Source of the DNA: Aurelia coerulea
Taxonomy: Eukaryota > Cnidaria > Scyphozoa > Semaeostomeae > Ulmaridae
Length of the DNA stretch: 64,000 bases
Direction of reading: 5' to 3'
Assembly (NCBI GenBank): GCA_039566865.1
Contig: CM076960.1
Coordinates: 16,350,501 to 16,414,500 of the forward strand
How positions within the stretch are numbered: the first letter of the stretch is position 1; the number at the start of each line of letters is the position of its first letter. The translations under genes were made by a program, and so were the position numbers. The notes beneath the pieces are model-generated. The model did no database searches. It was not told the DNA's origin and saw only the letters and a program-made list of their open reading frames with translations. Below are positions 43,601 through 64,000 of the stretch, one piece after another.

Positions 43601-46600
43601 AGAATGTTCCTCGATAGTTAACTTGAACATAGATACCTCGTTTGTTGGTATTGGTGCTTTGAGATCAGAAATATCAATCTTGAAAGCTCAAATTTGCGTC
43701 CACTTGCAAATCAGAGCTTTGGCCTTTGGCCTAAGCAAATTCCTGAAGCACATCGAAATTAAGAACTGAATGAATGAAACATTAAGAAACTTCCCATTGG
43801 GTGACTGGGGGGGGGGGGTCTTTTCTAGAAAACAGAATAACACAAGATCTAATATTGTTCCAATTTTATCAAGGCTATCTTTGATTTATACGCTGTGCCT
43901 TAAGAATTTGCTGAGGCCAAAAGGCTAAAGCTCTGGTTTGCAGGAAGAGGAGAAAGTTGCCAGACAAAATCTGTAAGGACAGAGAATCTTCTATTCTCTA
44001 TTATTCTTTATCTGACTATTTTCTGTCGTTGCGTCAATCAATTTGTGTCCGATGTAAATGTTCAGCAAAAGATTCTGTCGCTTAACTTGATTTCCAAGAA
44101 AATTGAATTAAATCAACCAAAGCTAAACGTGATCTTTATGTTCGGTACCATACGAAGAGTCTTTGCATTATTCGCTCTAAACTGTTCTCAAGATCTATTT
44201 GTTGTTTATATTGCAGTTAATGCAAGGAAAGATGGCTGACATGTACGTAGAACTCAGTGCCTGCAGATCTTATGTTTACTCAGTGGCCAGAGCATGTGAC
44301 AAAGGCCACTTCAGCAACAAGGTAATCATAACTTCATACCAAGGGCCTAAGGACGAGATTCTAGTCGTTCCCACTGCAGTTAATTTCTAACGTGTGTAAA
44401 ACTTATCTATCCATGTCCTTGGTTGTATGTTCGTGAATAATTTTCTTGGTTTTGCTTTTTAAACGACATATTTTATCTCATCTTTTCTCAAGTTGAAATA
44501 AACCGCATGCTCCATCATCTTCCATTTTGAATTTGGAGAACTGAACTGAACGAAAGCACGAAAGTGAGGTTAATCTCACCGTTCAGTTCAGTTCTCCAAA
44601 TTCAAAATGGAAGATGATGGAGCATGCAGTTTATTTCAACTTGAGAAAAGATGAGATAACATATGTCATTTAAAAAGCAAAACCAAGAAAATTCTTCACG
44701 AACATACAACCAAGGACATTGATAGGTACGTTTTACACACGTTAGAAATTAACTGCAGTGGGAACGACTAGAATCTCGTCCTTAGGCCCTTGTTCATACC
44801 ATGGGCAGTTCGAACATTATTGTTGTGATGTCCGAACTAACCATGAAATAATAGTGAAATAAGATAATTTACTTACCAAGCAAAATATTGTTTAAATTCT
44901 GTCAACGAGATCGTGTCCTGCTTAGCGTTAGGCCAGGCTATAACTTCAAGTTCTGAGCAACAGACAACTACATTCCGCCTCCCAAACTAACCCAAATGAA
45001 AATCCCCCCGCAGCGAAGAGGCTTTTTCGTTTGAGGTAGTTTGGGAGGCGGAATGTTGTTGAAGTTGGAATTCAGAGGGCCTAAGCAAGTCGCGATGTTG
45101 TTAACAGAATGCAAACAATATTTTGTATTTCGATTTCCAAACTAACCATGGAATAATAATGAAATAAGATAATTTACTTACCAAGCAAAATATTGTTTAT
45201 ATTCCGCTAACGAGATCGTGTCTTGCTTGGCGTTAGGCCAGGCCATATCTTCAAATTCTGAGCAACAGACAACAACATTCCGCCTCCCAAACTAATCCAA
45301 ACGAAAATCCCCCAGCAGCGACGAGGCATTTTCGTTTGAGTTAGTTTGGTAGGCGGAATGTTGTTGAAGTTGGGATTCAGAGGGCCTAAGCAAGTCACGA
45401 TGTTGTTAACCAAATACAAACAATATTTTGCTTGGTAAGTAAGTTATATTATATCATGGTTAGTTCGAAAATCATAACATTTAGTGTCCGAACTGCCCAT
45501 TTTCATACTCTTAACATTGAGAAGTTAATAGGCGTAGCTTTGGCTCAGGACTTTATTGCCAAATATTCGCCAATTGTAAATGTCAAATGATAAACACATG
45601 CAATCTTTTTTTTTTATAAATTAATAAAATTTTACAATACATATTACGGTCTACACTACTTACAAGAATTACTTTACAATACTACTAGGACAAATACCCC
45701 CGGGGAGCAAAAGACTGTGTCTACCCTAAGGTAATTAACATAGATAAAGGAAAGAAAACCTACTTAAACTTAAAGAACACTACTAAAACAACACATACGG
45801 ATAATAAGAACGATTGATACCTAAGTCTGCTGCATATTAGACGTCAGATCTAAGTGATGGCAAGGAAAGGTAACTGGTGGAGAAAACTTATCTTGAAGTT
45901 TCTTTAAGTATGAAAAAAAACCACCATGCACCTGCCGTCCAGTATGCAACAGACTTACAAACGTAAAGAGACAAAAAAGAAACAGACGGGGACTTAGTTA
46001 GTGGTTACGTGGTGTACATCTTTCGTTAGAAGCGACCTTACTCAAACCGTCCAGTTTCGCGGATGAACTGTATAGTCAATTCTGCAATCTGTATAGTCGA
46101 TTCTGCAATCTGTTTCGACACTCCATTTTTAAACGTTGTACTTTACAGGACTGTGCTGGTGTCATTCTGTATGCAGCGGAAAAAGCAACTCAAGTCGCTC
46201 TTCAAGCAATCCAGTGTCTTGGTATGTTGTTCCATTGTTTTCCTTTCACATTGAGTGTGAATGTTGAATTCTCTCTTGTAATAATTTGTGATACTTTCGC
46301 AATTAGTTTGAATCCTCCCATCGTCAGCATAGATTCCAGGGTGTGAAATTATATGACCTATTTCTTCTGACTGAATGGCTTGAAAGAAACTTTGGATACT
46401 TGTCTATAATTTTACCGTTGGACTTTTCAGAAATTTTGAGTTTTTTTCGAAATTGCAGTGTATCTTACATTTCAACTCATTTGAGGATGTGACGTCATCA
46501 ATTTTCTAAATCATGATCCAGAAGAGTGACAGACTTTTGCTTGATACCATGTTGCAGAAATCCATAAATTATGGTTTTCCTGCAAATTATTTCATGTTGA

Positions 46601-48102
46601 TTCAAACCGTTTAGAAACTACGATGACTTTAAGTTTTTTTGAAAATTTTTCTTGAATTCTTCGAAAAGAAGAAAAACATTCTAATTTTGAAAATATTGAA
46701 GATGTATGAAAAGGCCAACGGTAGAATTATAGAGAAATAGCTTAAATTTCTTTAAGTCATTCAGTTCAAGGAAATAGGTCATTAAATTATACACCAACTT
46801 TTTTAGAAACTATGCTCCCATAATCCGAAAAAATGCTGAAATTTCCCTGTATTTGATTTGTGCTAATGCACCGTCGGTGTCACCCTGCTATCAAACAGCT
46901 CCTGAGTCAACAGCCTGGGAATAACACTGATTTTCCATTATTCGTTTGATACAGAAGAAGTAAAGCGAACAATGAAGTAAAGCGAATTTTTACAACAGGG
47001 AGAAAGTACGAGAAACTGCAAGGACATCCTATTTCCAAGATATAACCTTGAATGTGTAAAAAAAGGTTTCATTATTCAGCTCTTACTACATGGAACAGCA
47101 TCCCTATCTCTATCAGGGAACTGCGAAATGTCCCGCAGTTCAAAAGAGATTTAAGAACTCATCTCAAGAATAGACATTTTAGCTATTCTGAAAAGAATCA
47201 GAATCGAACGATGTTTTGCCACATTTTGTAGAATTTTCGAATGTGCACAATAGTGATAGAATCTCTTACGCCATTCGAGCGAACGTTGCGTACAAAAATG
47301 TATTAAGTAATTTGAAATTTGACATGAAAGTTTGATATGAAATATGAAAAATACCAAGTCTGCCAAAATTCCGGTAAATTATATCTATCATTTGTTACAC
47401 TCTTTTTTATAAGAATATTCAGGCTCAGAATCATGCAAATTTTAAGAATATTATAAGAATATTGCTCAGGCTCAGCTCGCCATATTTGGGTCTCATTTTT
47501 CAGTATTTGCCTGTTTTGCGATGTTCATAACAGAGAATCGCATGACTGACATATCTCATTTTTTTAAAAAGCATGTTTAAAATTTTATGATTATTATGAT
47601 GAATTTTCTTATTGTTATAATTGCTTAAATTTTTCTTTCGTTCGATCATTTCTTCGTAACGACATGACATTTCTTTTAACTATATTCCCCTGAAACCATA
47701 TCAGATTTGAAAAAATTAGAATACTTTAAGAATATGTTAAGGCTCAAAATGAAACTTTCTTAAGAATATTGAGGCTGGACAAAATTTATAGTATTCTTAT
47801 GAAAAGAAGAGCGTAGTCTTTAGATTTTATTTCTGAAACTGCAGAATTTTTATTCTGCGGAATGATACGAACAAATGTTTAAAAAATGTTTGCAGTGGAT
47901 TCATTAATTCAGTGGATTCATGGAAAAGGATTCATTAATCTGTTCTATCTTATTTCTCTTCCAAGGTGGAAATGGCTACATCAATGACTACGCAGCTGGA
48001 AGATTATTGCGAGATGCTAAGCTGTATGAAATTGGAGCAGGAACCAGTGAAATCCGACGTCTCATCATAGGACGTGAATTAAACAAGGAATATTCCGAGT
48101 AA
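34668..48102 (+). CDS. IVD: isovaleryl-CoA dehydrogenase, mitochondrial (one exon not found)
   Basis: FAD enzyme that oxidises isovaleryl-CoA to 3-methylcrotonyl-CoA in leucine breakdown in the mitochondrial matrix, passing electrons to ETF. Exons: 34668-34820, 35401-35490, 35969-36020, 37585-37754, 38852-38945, 39661-39791, 40842-40938, 43400-43481, 44217-44321, 46149-46221, 47966-48102. The first 30 residues are Arg/Ser-rich without acidic residues, typical of a mitochondrial presequence. Family motifs: [71 protein letters not shown] (read in two parts), [26 protein letters not shown] and [18 protein letters not shown]. The Gly in GAGTSE, where other acyl-CoA dehydrogenases have Glu, is the IVD signature. 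Exon 40842-40938 ends in phase 1 but 43400-43481 needs two preceding bases, so about 31 residues (the family's GLDLER segment with the catalytic Glu) are missing between them. About 394 residues are visible against roughly 425 expected. Confidence 0.92.
36078..36380. mobile_element. 303 bp palindromic MITE, copy A
   Basis: Ends CCTGTACGAAAATACAAGGC and GCCTTGTATTTTTGTACAGG, TA on both sides. The interior repeats AGCCTTGTA and its complement about every 20 bp. An equally long, nearly identical inverted copy is at 51221-51523. It lies in the intron after IVD exon 3. Confidence 0.85.
36970..37509. mobile_element. 540 bp MITE of the GGGTGTCCC family
   Basis: Left end CCGGGTGTCCCGAAAAAAAA and right end TTTTTTGGGACATCCGG, flanked by TA. 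It ends about 75 bp before IVD exon 4. Confidence 0.75.
38126..38662. repeat. AGCATAG-ended dispersed inverted repeat, copy 3
   Basis: Left end AAGCATAGGGCTCAAATCTT and right end GAGTCCTATGCT. Together with 55310-55755 it forms a subgroup sharing GGTACTTTGCTG-like phrases. Confidence 0.65.
40963..41323. repeat. TACACG-family element, right end lost
   Basis: It starts near CTCGTACTTTTTTGTAAGAA, 25 bp after IVD exon 7, and carries repeated AAGAAACT phrases. It runs into the next inverted-repeat element. Confidence 0.5.
41324..41863. mobile_element. 540 bp inverted-repeat element in the IVD gap intron
   Basis: Arms of about 105 bp: CTAGACTTATGACTTTTCGT through CTTATAAAGTGGGCCCC on the left and the complement at 41760-41863. 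The unit may be 41327-41860 with TA flanks. Confidence 0.75.
42559..43342. mobile_element. 784 bp inverted-repeat element of the GGGTGTCCC family
   Basis: Ends CAGGGTGTCCCAAAAAACAT and TGTTTTTGGGACACCCTG; arms of about 200 bp are inverted relatives (ATAAATCTAAATTTCCTG with its counterpart near 43280). The right end is 57 bp before IVD exon 43400-43481. Confidence 0.7.
44340..44792. mobile_element. long hairpin element, 213 bp arms
   Basis: The left arm 44340-44552 and right arm 44580-44792 are inverted copies with few mismatches (CAAGGGCCTAAGGACGAGAT to GAACTGAACTGAACG), with a 27 bp loop. TTCATAC flanks both sides, a 7-8 bp target duplication. It begins 19 bp after IVD exon 44217-44321. Confidence 0.8.
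44803..45502. mobile_element. 700 bp element with two internal copies of a 300 bp unit
   Basis: The ends ATGGGCAGTTCG and CGAACTGCCCAT are inverted. Inside, a unit from GAAATAAGATAATTTACTTA to AGGGCCTAAGCAAGTC occurs at about 44850-45110 and 45160-45410. Each unit holds a small hairpin, CATTCCGCCTCCCAAACTAA with its complement. TTCATAC occurs just outside both ends. Confidence 0.7.
46325..46816. repeat. AGCATAG-ended dispersed inverted repeat, copy 4
   Basis: AGCATAGATTCCAGG at the left and AGAAACTATGCT at the right; the inside matches copies 1 and 2. It lies in the last IVD intron. Confidence 0.65.
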
Positions 48103-49769
48103 ACATCCCTCGATACCCTGTGCTATTTTGAAGTGATTCTTTGACTACCAGGTTAGTGCTTTGAGTTCTTAAACTGTTTTAGAACGATGGCAAGTTCTTT
48201 CGTTTTTTGTTGCAGGGCTGGACCCCCCTTTGGAAAATTGTTGGGTTTGCACTCTAATTTTATTTGAAATTTAACATAAATTCTTCCCAGTATGGCTTAA
48301 GAATTTATTCATCCATCTAGGAGCTAAGCTGGGAAAATTTATTTCTGAAGCTATGTTTCCCTGCATTTCAAACGTAATCCAAAACTTGTAAATACGAAGT
48401 ACTGATTGATATTTTTAACATAGTTTTTAACAACTGTTTATCTGATTTCCCTAGTTTCTGCAATCATTGAACGTAGCAACTTTTTTCAATGCTGTTTTCA
48501 ATTTTTTCAAGCAATATCCATATAATTTTGAGCGAAATGCTCTTTCCACTGATATTAGGAAATTCAAAGATTATTGAGCAGTACTGCCAACAGCAAAGCT
48601 TCTTTGTTGAACATGGAACCTCTTTTTTATCGCATTTTTCTGATACGACCTCTGCAAACAGAATAGGCGAAGAAATTACAGACATATGGTAAATTCGTTT
48701 CTCGTTTTAATTAAAGGAACACTTCAAAGTAGTATTCGGTGAAAATCTCTCAAATTTTTTATGTATGTATACAAATCGTGTTTTGAATAATATTTAAATT
48801 TCCAAAGAGTTGTGCTGTGGAATAGAGCAGAGTGGCATAAATATCATTGATAGATTATCGGATGGGTCTGAATTTCATTCGTTATTTTGTTGTCTTAATC
48901 TATTTTTTCGTGTTATGGAAAGATTTCAAGAGACTAAAACACACAAAATAGATTATTTTTAACGTATCATACTTTAGACACAGATTACTAAACACAACAC
49001 TAGGCAGAAATGTTCGCTGGACATATATGAAAAATCTACACTGGTTTTCTCGTGCCATACTAAATGGCCATACGTTTAAAGATCTGGATTTCTGGATATA
49101 TCTCTTCCTACCTCGCTAAGTTCTTACTCGCGCTGTAGGAAACGCGGTAGTTGGTGTGTTAATTGATAATGATATTCAAAAGTTACCTTGGTTTTGGCTG
49201 CGCAATTGGCCTCGCATTACCCTGCACAGGTGGAAGCCTCCCTGTTCCAAAATCAAAATGGCGGATGCAGCAAGCACAATAGGATTATTTCAGGCAAAGT
49301 AAGCAGAAGGCGAGAGGAATGAAGACCAAGGTAACTGTTGATTATCATTATCAATGTACGCACCAATTACCGCGTTTCCTGCAGCGCGTGGTTCTCAAGT
49401 TTGCAAATAATGTTTCATTTGAACAAGAATTAGACTGTAACAGAGATTTTATATCCAAGTTGCCTCTAAACAAGAAAACTTAATTTGAAGGGTATTCGTT
49501 TGTAAAGGAAGCTCTTTATCGTTTAGGTTCTTGCATAACTGTCAAAGAAACAAGGTACCTTTTGATCAAAGACCATCGTTTACAGAGGACATTTTTGTTA
49601 AACCTAGCACAGAGGAATATGTTCTCAAGATTAATTAGGTGCTATTTAGCAAATACATTTTTAATATCTCGACTTTCCAGGGGCGGGTTTTGAGCAAAAG
49701 AAAGGGTGCTTTGACGATTCGAAGTTATTAGAAGTTATTCCAGACAGAAATCTGTTTACAAAAAACCGT
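48103..49769. other. intergenic DNA between IVD and the transporter (tail to tail)
   Basis: It holds both 3' UTRs. A 260 bp inverted-repeat element lies at about 49132-49391 (CTGTAGGAAACGCGGTAGTT and its relative at the right end), with a partial relative at about 57700-57880. Nothing else was recognised. Confidence 0.55.
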
Positions 49770-51203
49770 TCAATCAGTCATTGGCAATGTCCCATCTTGT
49801 AAAAATTGATCAGTTTCAACGCTGCAACATTCCCTCCATGACTTTTCATTTTTTGATGCGACAACCAGCAACAAACTGAGAACATACAACGTCGTAAAGA
49901 AGTACCCGACAAATATGAAACCAAATGCATTCATGGTCCATCCTGCCACACTGGTCATGATAACCGTATAGAAAGATCCAGTGACAATACACGAAGTCGG
50001 GACGACACTGGCGGATGTCTTACGCGACAAATCAGTGACGTGTGCGACACCGATTCCAAGCCAAGCAAAGCCAGATATTCCCCATCCAATTATGAAGAGC
50101 ACACAAAGCGGAAACGACTTTATGTCGGTTGCTGCGAAGGTGAAAACACCCATCAGGGAGGCGGAGAGGAAAATTAACGTCACTGTTACCATTTTTGAGT
50201 TGCTTTTCATTTTCATCAACCCTGCTCCGCAGAAGAGGCCGATAACACCACTCAGCGCCGTCCCAGCTTCAACCCAGTGAAGTATAGCGTGGCGGTTTGG
50301 GAATCTATTCTCGATTCCTCTGTGGAGGAGGATCATCATGGTGAAAGCTATTGCGAAGTAAATGGCATAAGCTTGCTTTAAGAGTAGAAGGTTCATATTC
50401 ATGCATGAAATTTGAACTTCATTTGCAAGATTCTTCCATGTTAAGGCTGATTTCCTATGTGCAACATCTTGTGTGGACGGCTGAAAACAAAGGCATGGAC
50501 GTTTTCTGATAGTGACCAGTATCATTATCAGAAGCACTGATGCGACCGCTGCCCGGCTTATTGCAAATCTTTGCAGAACAACGGCCACAGATGCGACCGG
50601 AGTTATTGCAAATACCATACTTTTGATGCTAATGCCAAGAAATAATGCTGCAAGCAGCAGGGCATTTCCAAACATTTTTACATGTCCTTTCCACAACTCA
50701 GATACCTTCGCGATCGATTCAAGCAACAACGCAAAGGCAGTACCGTCTGCTAACTGGCCTAGAATCACCATTGCTAAACATCTGCCAATTTGTTCATGCA
50801 CTAATCCAATATGCGTGGCTGTGCCTCCAAGGATCTGCAAGAGCGCGTTGGATACGAAAGTCATTTTCAGTCCAAATTGCTCCACGAAAAACGCCATGAA
50901 AATCCCAAACAAAGCGTGGATCATAAACCCCACAGTTGCCAATATTTCAACTCCGAATTTGCTCGTTCCAAGTCTTTTTGCTGCATATTCGCCAGTTGCT
51001 GTGAGTGTAGATAAATTTAGACCCACACAAAAAGCAAGTGAACAAAACACAAGAACACTCATTCTTTTATTCTGTTGTATAACTTCAAGAGTTTCATATC
51101 TTGCCACAGTACTCGTTTCCAAATCATCATTCTCGATTGTCAAATTCATTTCGCTGATATCTTCGAGGCCTACAACGTTGAGGACTCTCATTTTTAAAGC
51201 CAT
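49770..51203 (-). CDS. major facilitator superfamily transporter, single exon
   Basis: A 477-residue protein coded without introns. It shows about 12 hydrophobic segments in two sets of six, separated by a longer hydrophilic loop (around residues 235-270, with TQDVAHRKSALTWKN), the usual MFS layout. Segments include VLVFCSLAFCVGLNL, VEILATVGFMIHALFGIFMA, MFGNALLLAALFLGI, AVASVLLIMILV, VTLIFLSASLMGVFTFAA, LFIIGWGISGFAWLGIGVA and FVGYFFTTLYVLSLLLV. The N-terminal 45 residues are acidic and cytosolic-looking, with no signal peptide. The pattern (small-residue-rich segments 4 and 10, GWGISGF) vaguely resembles the FLVCR/MFSD7 group; the substrate cannot be told. Two starts are possible, ATG 51203 or the Met four codons later. 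A 303 bp palindromic element ends 17 bp upstream of the first ATG. Confidence 0.72.
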   Translation of the reverse strand: MALKMRVLNVVGLEDISEMNLTIENDDLETSTVARYETLEVIQQNKRMSVLVFCSLAFCVGLNLSTLTATGEYAAKRLGTSKFGVEILATVGFMIHALFGIFMAFFVEQFGLKMTFVSNALLQILGGTATHIGLVHEQIGRCLAMVILGQLADGTAFALLLESIAKVSELWKGHVKMFGNALLLAALFLGISIKSMVFAITPVASVAVVLQRFAISRAAVASVLLIMILVTIRKRPCLCFQPSTQDVAHRKSALTWKNLANEVQISCMNMNLLLLKQAYAIYFAIAFTMMILLHRGIENRFPNRHAILHWVEAGTALSGVIGLFCGAGLMKMKSNSKMVTVTLIFLSASLMGVFTFAATDIKSFPLCVLFIIGWGISGFAWLGIGVAHVTDLSRKTSASVVPTSCIVTGSFYTVIMTSVAGWTMNAFGFIFVGYFFTTLYVLSLLLVVASKNEKSWRECCSVETDQFLQDGTLPMTD

Positions 51204-51220
51204 CCTCGTGTTTCGGCCTA

Positions 51221-51523
51221 CCTGTACAAAAATACAAGGCTAAACTTGGCCTTGTACAGGCCAAGTTTTAGCCTTGTAGAGGGGATTATGACCTTGTTAT
51301 AACCTTGTACTAACCTTGGAAGAAAATTACAAGGCTATCAGTAAGATTCCAAGCTGCAACCAGTCTGACACAAGGTTTCCACAAGGCTTCTACAAGGCTA
51401 ATTAGCATTTTTCAAGCCATTTACAAGGTTACAGCAAGGCTATTCCAGGCTATAACAAGGTTACAAGGCCATAACTACAAGGCTTGTACATGGCTATTAC
51501 ATGGCCTTGTATTTTCGTACAGG
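51221..51523. mobile_element. 303 bp palindromic MITE, copy B, at the transporter start
   Basis: Same element as 36078-36380 in the opposite orientation, TA on both sides. Its left end is 17 bp from the transporter's first ATG (51203), so it occupies the 5' UTR or core promoter position. Confidence 0.85.
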
Positions 51524-51697
51524 TATTTACAACTTTGATTACATCCAAAGAGAAGCAAATAATCATCTTGTTGACTTCCTATGTTGTCAATATTTCAACC
51601 ATAATTTACATGCAGATGACTAATTTCGAAAAGTGCTTCCACTGTCCTTGGGGATTTACAAGACAAAATGGCGTGCTACAGAAAGCAAAAGAATTAT

Positions 51698-52142
51698 CCC
51701 AGGGGGGTACTCTGGTATATTCAGGATAGGGATGCTCAGTTTACTTTTTTTTTTGCTCTAACATTTAGGCAAGTATTATTTTTTTGGGTCAATGATTTGT
51801 ACAGTTATTTTTTTGGGTTCAAGAAATTCTGGCTTACTTTTTTGGGTCTCAAATATGAGAAAAAGTAAAAAAATCGGGGAAGATATAATTTACAAACAAA
51901 ATTAGAGTCAAGTAACAGCACTAAAATAAAAAACATAAATATCCAAACACATGAGAAATCTAATCAGTTAGGGCATTTTTATGCAGATTTAAGATACTGA
52001 CTTCATAACGTTTGGGTATGTAAGGTAGCAAAAATTATTTTTTTGGGTCTATTTTCATGCTAGAAATTACTTTTTTGGGTTGTTGCGTTGTACCCCAGCC
52101 TGAGCACCTCTATCCTAAATATACCTGAGTTCCCCCCCTGGG
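51698..52142. mobile_element. 445 bp G-run MITE with exact 8 bp duplication AGAATTAT
   Basis: Starts CCCAGGGGGGTACTCTGG and ends with CCCCCCCTGGG. AGAATTAT stands at 51690-51697 and 52143-52150. The arms continue inward as GGTATATTCAGGATAGGGAT and its relative. The interior repeats TTTTTTTGGGT. Confidence 0.85.
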
Positions 52143-52150
52143 AGAATTAT

Positions 52151-53942
52151 ATTCAAGATTCTTTATTCAAAGTAGCCCCATCATTGCATCGCATCGTCAG
52201 TCAGCTAGACTAACTACAGGGGGCCCAATGCCAAAGATTTTACACTATACACATCTGCTATCTAATTTAGAAACAGAAATTACTTTTTGCAATTCTTTCG
52301 AGTGTTCTTAAAAGAAAATAAGAGGGAGCTTGCTGGGCCTCGCTGCTAAATTCATTGCAGATAAGTGTGAGAGGTAATCTGGCGAATGTCATACATTTTG
52401 TTATGTACAGAGCCTCCGACGAAATGGGGCCGTGCCCCCCCCCCAACTTTTTTGCAAAATATTCCTTTCAAAAATTTGTTAATAACCCTTTTAATTCTCT
52501 TTAACATCTTATGCTCGTTTACAGTTGAGCAGTAAAATTTCCTTGTATCCATTCGATTCAACCCCTGTTCTGTTCATAATTGAACTTTCTTGTTGGAAAC
52601 CAACTTCGTTCTTGTGCGCACTATGAACTGAAGAATGCAGCATGCTCAAGCTATAGAAACTGCACCGGAAAGTAGATTATCAATGCAAAATGCAAAACTT
52701 TGTGTTCTGTGGGGCCTAAATCTAGGCCAGTGAGGGCAAGTGTTACTTGCCAGCCACAGCAATTGCTACCACATACTTTTCCAGTAGGCTATCTTACAAA
52801 AATCTGCTTCTCAGTTCTGCCAGCTTTGATTCAAAATGGAGGTTTTCCAACTATCTGAAAGGCATGTCCCCAAAATTTAGCCCCCGGACCCCCATGTAAC
52901 TCACGCGTCGCGCTCCACAGTTTTTCGTCAAAGTTTGCCCGCTCCACTTTTCTGGTCTCGTCGGAGGCCCGAAATTAGCCAAAATTAGAATACTGTACTG
53001 CCTTACCTGCATGGGAAGATTCACTGGACACCACGGGGGTTTTAAACAGTTCTGATCATTTTTCATTTGACGCTTTCTTAGTTGAGAAAGTTATGACTGC
53101 CTCTTGTGGATGAAAATAATTGTTTGCCATTCTGAAGTTTGTAATGTTTGATAGAAGATTATACAAACTTACTGTCTCATTTCCCCATATACCCCACGTT
53201 TGAAAGGCAGCCTAATCCTAGATGCGAATTTCAAGCTAATTTTTCTGGCAACTGAAATAAGAAGGGCCCCATGGCTCACTTAAGGTAGAAAAAATGCACT
53301 GTTCTTCGAAATTTAACAAAAAATGAATCTAAAGCATTTTTTGTATGAAGAGGCCTAATTTTAATTGCAGAATAAACTCCATAACACCTTCAAATCACTT
53401 TCCAGTTATTATTAACAGCAACCTCCGCTGTTGCCCAAATGAAATGTGTAGAGATATCTTCATCGCACAGATCTTTATCCCGTGAAATGCAAAATTCACG
53501 CATTTCTGTGGAAAACTAGCGCGATGACAGTAGCCATTGAAAGACTCGTATCGGGACTTCAAAACGAGGCGGTTTAGCTGAGCAAAATTTTATCTGTCCA
53601 GGGGAAGACAGCAGAACAAGGGGCATATCTGAAACGTATGTTTTTCCCGTTACCTGCTTTTTTGCTGTTCATCATGTAAGCCCGATTAAAAATTTATAAA
53701 TTTCAAATTCAACTTTGATCAATTCATTTCAAACTGATTTATGAATCGGGCCACAAGTCAATCAATAACTTGCGGTTATCCCCAACTCTAAATTGTCATG
53801 GATATTTCATAAATACTACGCTCCTACAATTCTAATTTAAGATTATCGAACTTTTGACGAAGTTTCGGAAATTTTTGGAGTTTTAAGTTTTTGCAAGATA
53901 TTTCTCAAAGCTGTGCTAAGATGGTCGCCGTAGAAAATTAAC
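52151..53942. other. intergenic DNA before the receptor gene
   Basis: GAGCCTCCGACGA at about 52411 and TCGTCGGAGGC at about 52958 could be the ends of a further inverted-repeat element of about 560 bp. From 53000 to 53940 no gene or repeat was recognised; the receptor promoter should lie there. Confidence 0.4.
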
Positions 53943-63710
<9,768 letters not shown>

Positions 63711-64000
63711 GTGAGATGGCAAGCATTGTCTGATTAGAAATTCTGTTTGCGTGTATATATATATATAAATATTATTCATTTGAAACGATATCCCTTCAGC
63801 AATAAATAAAAAATATAAACTTACAGGTCTCAATCGAACAATATAAACATAATAGATAATTAAACCTGATCTTCCAGGGAGTCGTTCTTGAGGGGGCTTG
63901 AATTAATTATCAAGGCTCATCAAATGCCTTTTCAGATGTGTTTTAATCAGGCGTAGCGATGACAGTTCTCTGATATTAACTGGAATATCATTCCAAGCCT

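Noticed and set aside
50512..51243. 243-codon open frame on the plus strand
   Set aside because: Antisense shadow of the transporter; it has no domain pattern, whereas the minus frame has twelve membrane segments.

Overview
The window looks like nuclear DNA of an animal, most likely an anthozoan cnidarian such as a stony coral or a relative. The evidence is AT-rich DNA, many short exons with GT-AG introns, animal-type genes (a delta-catenin family protein, an isovaleryl-CoA dehydrogenase, an adhesion-GPCR-like receptor) and very dense short inverted-repeat transposons. The transposon with long G-runs at its ends, of a type I associate with coral DNA, is the main taxon hint. The taxon is an inference. 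All gene models come from reading splice sites and frames by eye; none was checked against transcripts or databases.

Layout. Bases 1-3588 hold repeats and possibly upstream exons or the promoter of gene 1. Bases 3589-29443 (+) carry a p120/delta-catenin family gene in 15 exons whose phases join without a break into about 1194 codons: a Ser/Thr-rich N-terminal half, armadillo repeats, and a charged tail ending in the PDZ ligand DSWV. Its largest introns hold a decayed 3.2 kb DNA transposon (8114-11302), a hAT-like short element with a perfect target duplication (12799-13353), a LINE tail (13390-13636) and an intact intronless 573-codon gene of unknown family on the same strand (14362-16083).

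Bases 29444-34667 are 3' UTR and intergenic DNA with G-run elements. Bases 34668-48102 (+) carry isovaleryl-CoA dehydrogenase (leucine breakdown, mitochondrial matrix) in 11 recognisable exons. The exon expected to carry the catalytic glutamate is not found; the intron where it should lie is packed with transposons. Bases 49770-51203 (-) hold a single-exon 477-residue major facilitator transporter with a 303 bp palindromic element next to its start codon. From 53943 (+) to the right edge runs a secreted/membrane receptor gene with a signal peptide and a GAIN/GPS region; its membrane domain lies beyond the window. One of its introns holds a GAT repeat of about 925 bp.

The genes do not form an operon or a shared pathway: they are neighbours with separate jobs (cell adhesion, leucine catabolism, membrane transport, surface reception). 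The most notable points are the nested orphan gene, the missing dehydrogenase exon, the altered GPS cleavage site of the receptor, and the well-preserved set of short transposons with readable target duplications.
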